Below, piece after piece: positions 6,143 through 8,105 of a stretch of 8,105 nucleotides of DNA. The DNA comes from Nitrospinaceae bacterium (lineage in GTDB: Bacteria > Nitrospinota > Nitrospinia > Nitrospinales > VA-1). The stretch is from assembly GCA_029261435.1 (NCBI GenBank), contig JAJDBI010000066.1:1-8105 (forward strand), read 5' to 3'. Each line of letters begins with the position of its first letter. Position 1 is the stretch's first letter. Made by a program: the position numbers and the translations under genes. The notes beneath the pieces were generated by a model. The model was not told where the DNA came from. It saw only the letters and a program-made list of their open reading frames with translations, and made no database searches.

Positions 6143-6194
6143 CATGCATGGGGTGTGATGCATGGAAAATGCATGGCATGAGGCAAACCATGCA
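6143..6194. repeat. ATGCATGG repeat cluster
   Basis: ATGCATGG occurs at 6144-6151, 6158-6165 and 6169-6176, and the reverse-oriented CCATGCA at 6188-6194. CATG occurs seven times between 6143 and 6207. The first copy with its flanking CC is the palindrome CCATGCATGG. TGCATGG (6170-6176) and CCATGCA (6188-6194) can form a 7-bp stem. It lies about 100 nt beyond the stop codon of the lipoprotein gene at 6288-7430. A clustered protein-binding site or an RNA 3'-end structure is possible. Confidence 0.6.
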
Positions 6195-6287
6195 AAGCTT
6201 CCCCATGAAATGAGGAATCCTATCTGCTTTACTCTTTTATCGGGTGACTCTAATTTTTCTGGGAAAACTTTATGGTGAGTCTTTATC

Positions 6288-7430
6288 TCATTCGGGAAAA
6301 TTTAAACCGGTAACACCAGCTATATCAGCGGTGGCATTTATTTTCCAGGTATTAGGTGAGTCTTCATGTTTTGCGTAGACCTCAAAATCATCTTCTGTAA
6401 ATTGTTTGATGAACACTTTTACGGATGATGATTGCACATAACCATAGTTACCCCCTTTAGCTATGAAGAGGTTACACTGCTGGTTGGAGTCTGTATCTGC
6501 CCAAAAAGCCTTGCACGCAAGAAAAATATTATGAAGGTTTGCTTTGGCATCACTGTCAAATGCCCTTTGCTTGTATTTCCCGAATTCTTCTGTCATTTCA
6601 CTTTCCGACTTTGGCAGGGCCTTAACTACTGCTTCCGGGTTTATAAAGGTAGCGAAATACCCTCTTAAAGTTCCATTTTCTTGTATCGTCAAGGGTTTTC
6701 CAACGTGGCCTCTGATGTTGTCCGATAATATGATCTCAGTACCCTCTACTTTATATTGACCTTCAATTTCATCGCTCCATGTATTTGGAGCTTGCCAACC
6801 GCCATTGGATTTATAAAAAACTTTGTTTCCAGGCTCGAATCTTAAGACATGTATTAACTGGCCTTGGGCACCGGTAAAAGCTCCCTCTAATCGCCATTTT
6901 TTAGACGCGGCGATAATTTCTTCAGTGGTGGAGTTTGCAATGATTCGCTCCCCTTCGACAACAAACTTACTTTTTATCTGATTTGGACCGACTAATTCAA
7001 TCTCATACACGCCAGGAGGCAGTATATTGGCCGGGACAACACGAATCATCATGGCATTATCCGTTACCGGTTTAATCCGACACTTCACTGCTGGTATTTT
7101 TTCCCATTTTTCCCCATTAAGCTTTGACCCCGAAACCTGCCATTTACCTCTAAACGCGGCTATATCTTGGTCATGTAAAATAAACTCCACTTTTTCGCTA
7201 ACGTTTGGCGGCTGGCTATCTTTGTCTAGCCCTATGGTATTTCCGCCGTCCACAGCAAAAAACCCGTAAAATTCAGGCAGGGTGATCCTGCTTTCGGGGA
7301 GGGGTTTGGGCGATCCGTTTGTTTCCTCTGAATTTTCAGAACAGGAAAGGCCGATTATTCCTATGAATAATAGGGCTAGGACCCTTCGAAAAATAATCCA
7401 TTTTGAAACCCGGGGAAAATTCTTTGACAT
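6288..7430 (-). CDS. Lipoprotein with new N-domain and a headless pilin-like C-terminus
   Basis: The 380-residue protein has a signal peptide ending in the lipobox GLSC (Cys30). Residues about 50-162 are the domain shared with the protein at 3880-5706 (LPEFYGFFAV, NTIGLDKDS, ILPPGVYEI). By eye about half of 93 aligned positions are identical. Residues about 177-262 look beta-rich (KKWRLEGAF, RFEPGNKVFYK, GQYKVEGTEIIL), like small lipocalin-type domains. Residues about 280-380 resemble the part of a type IV pilin after its membrane helix: FGKYKQRAFDSDAKANL, Cys306 and Cys319, GGNYGYVQSSSV, and a Trp-containing end. The hydrophobic pilin N-terminus is absent. The ATG at 7430 is chosen because AAGGAG lies 6 nt before it. 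An in-frame GTG at 7472 would add 14 residues but has no properly spaced ribosome binding site. The preceding gene ends 69 nt upstream, so co-transcription is likely. Confidence 0.88.
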   Translation of the reverse strand: MSKNFPRVSKWIIFRRVLALLFIGIIGLSCSENSEETNGSPKPLPESRITLPEFYGFFAVDGGNTIGLDKDSQPPNVSEKVEFILHDQDIAAFRGKWQVSGSKLNGEKWEKIPAVKCRIKPVTDNAMMIRVVPANILPPGVYEIELVGPNQIKSKFVVEGERIIANSTTEEIIAASKKWRLEGAFTGAQGQLIHVLRFEPGNKVFYKSNGGWQAPNTWSDEIEGQYKVEGTEIILSDNIRGHVGKPLTIQENGTLRGYFATFINPEAVVKALPKSESEMTEEFGKYKQRAFDSDAKANLHNIFLACKAFWADTDSNQQCNLFIAKGGNYGYVQSSSVKVFIKQFTEDDFEVYAKHEDSPNTWKINATADIAGVTGLNFPE

Positions 7431-7499
7431 CCTGCTCTCCTTTTTGGGATCGAAAACTTTTTTTGGATACACCCGTTCAATTTTTCTCCTTGGTAAAAC

Positions 7500-8105
7500 C
7501 TAAAGGCCCGGAATTTTAATCCCTTCTAAATCGATGGTTTCTGTATTTGCACCTTCTACTATCTTAGCTATTTCTGGGTCTTCAGCTTCTTGTTCCTGAG
7601 CGATTTCTGGTACCTCGGTTTCCTCTATCTTGGCGGTTTCTGATGCTTGGCCTGTCTCAACCAAGGTGGTTTCCGGCATTACGGCTTCTTCAATAATGGC
7701 AGCTGCTGTTGCTTCGACTTCCACAGGTTTATCAACCAGCGTTCTAGAAGCTAATGCTGAAGTGAAGTGTTCGTTATAGCCCAGCAGTTCTGTGGTGTAT
7801 TCCGTCACCAAGGAGTTCTTTGAGAGAGGTTTTCCATTCTGTCCCGGACCAACTTCAATTTGGAGACTGGTGGCACCGCATAGAGCGGGGAAGTTATTTT
7901 TAATTTCTTGAATTCTACTTGTTGATTCGCTGGTGAGTTCCTTAACGCCAGTATTGGAACCAACACCCCAGGCGACCCTGCCATTTACGCACTTCTCCCA
8001 AAAGCCGTCAGATTTTGGGAAGCCGCCGGGCTTTTGTAAAGTTCCTTGACTGTCGTAGACCCACCAGTAGATACCGGGCTGGCTTTTATCTGTGTAGGTG
8101 GGAGT
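7500..8105 (-). CDS. 3' part of an unknown protein with a Glu/Ala/Pro-rich tail
   Basis: The frame is open from the right edge to the TAG at 7502-7500, giving the last 201 residues; the N-terminus lies outside. A TTG at 7811 could make a short ORF but is clearly internal, because coding sequence continues upstream without a stop. Visible residues 1-125 look like a folded domain rich in Trp and Tyr (GIYWWVYDSQG, FWEKCVNGRVAWGVGTN) with two cysteines (39 and 76) that could form a disulfide. Residues 126-201 are a low-complexity acidic tail with repeated ET/PEIA motifs (VPEIAQEQEAEDPEIAKIVE). I do not recognise the family. Context among exported proteins suggests an envelope or surface protein. 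It probably heads or shares the transcript of the lipoprotein gene at 6288-7430. Confidence 0.8.
   Translation of the reverse strand, partial: TPTYTDKSQPGIYWWVYDSQGTLQKPGGFPKSDGFWEKCVNGRVAWGVGSNTGVKELTSESTSRIQEIKNNFPALCGATSLQIEVGPGQNGKPLSKNSLVTEYTTELLGYNEHFTSALASRTLVDKPVEVEATAAAIIEEAVMPETTLVETGQASETAKIEETEVPEIAQEQEAEDPEIAKIVEGANTETIDLEGIKIPGL

Larger units (their letters stand above)
5707..6287. other. Long intergenic gap with hairpins and an ATGCATGG cluster
   Basis: This 581-nt gap separates two minus-strand genes. A plus-strand frame at 5870-6076 (68 codons from ATG) has no ribosome binding site and no recognisable motif, so I do not call it. The gap contains a bulged dyad at 5769-5791, several TTTGACA/TGTCAAA motifs at 5900-6020, a hairpin GAGCAC/GTGCTC (6122-6142, 9-nt loop) and the ATGCATGG cluster at 6143-6194. 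On the minus strand TATCAT (near 5731-5726) could be a -10 for the 608-residue protein gene; its -35 is poor. Confidence 0.5.

Noticed and set aside
7431..7472. In-frame GTG at 7472 as the start of the pilin-like lipoprotein
   Set aside because: Its nearest AAGGAG is about 13 nt away, whereas the ATG at 7430 has AAGGAG at 6 nt and gives a normal lipoprotein signal peptide.
7500..7811. A complete 103-residue protein starting at a TTG at 7811
   Set aside because: The frame stays open to the right edge with plausible coding sequence, so the TTG is an internal Leu codon of a longer protein.

Overview
The window looks like Gram-negative bacterial DNA. Four of the exported proteins carry lipoprotein signal peptides and one carries an ordinary signal peptide. 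The taxon cannot be fixed from sequence alone. Formylglycine-generating-enzyme-like (FGE-like) lipoproteins and a pilin-like tail would suit a deltaproteobacterial or Nitrospinota-type marine or environmental bacterium, but that is a guess.

Left end (1-1004): a divergent control region separates a gene that leaves the left edge (only its first 10 codons are visible, behind a textbook ribosome binding site) from a rightward gene for a 229-residue LexA/CI-type repressor. The repressor has a helix-turn-helix domain and a complete S24 self-cleavage site (Ala-Gly, Ser, Lys). The DNA between them holds a candidate leftward promoter, repeated CCAAGT-like half-sites, and two dyads. One dyad encloses the Shine-Dalgarno sequence and start codon of the left gene. 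This is the layout of a phage or mobile-element switch, and the segment is visibly more AT-rich than the rest.

Middle and right (1054-8105): every gene is on the minus strand and nearly all encode envelope proteins. In order of transcription they are: a protein open at the right edge with a Glu/Ala/Pro-rich tail (7500-8105); a lipoprotein with a new-looking N-terminal domain, a beta-rich middle and a headless type IV pilin-like C-terminus (6288-7430); a 608-residue exported protein with the same N-terminal domain, three TPR-like repeats and an FGE-sulfatase-like domain (3880-5706); an FGE-like lipoprotein (2987-3706); a two-helix membrane protein (2406-2681); a small His-tailed lipoprotein (1862-2335); and an ankyrin-repeat lipoprotein (1054-1737). 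The last one converges on the repressor gene.

The genes are tied together in three visible ways. The two largest proteins share an N-terminal domain of about 110 residues that I do not recognise. Two of the proteins carry FGE-like domains that lack the catalytic cysteines. The FGE-like lipoprotein and the two-helix membrane protein share a duplicated promoter/leader that stops at the start codon. Together they look like a co-regulated set of envelope scaffold or binding proteins rather than a metabolic pathway; that joint role is inference. Two long gaps (2682-2986 and 5707-6287) hold regulatory repeats and hairpins but no gene I can defend.
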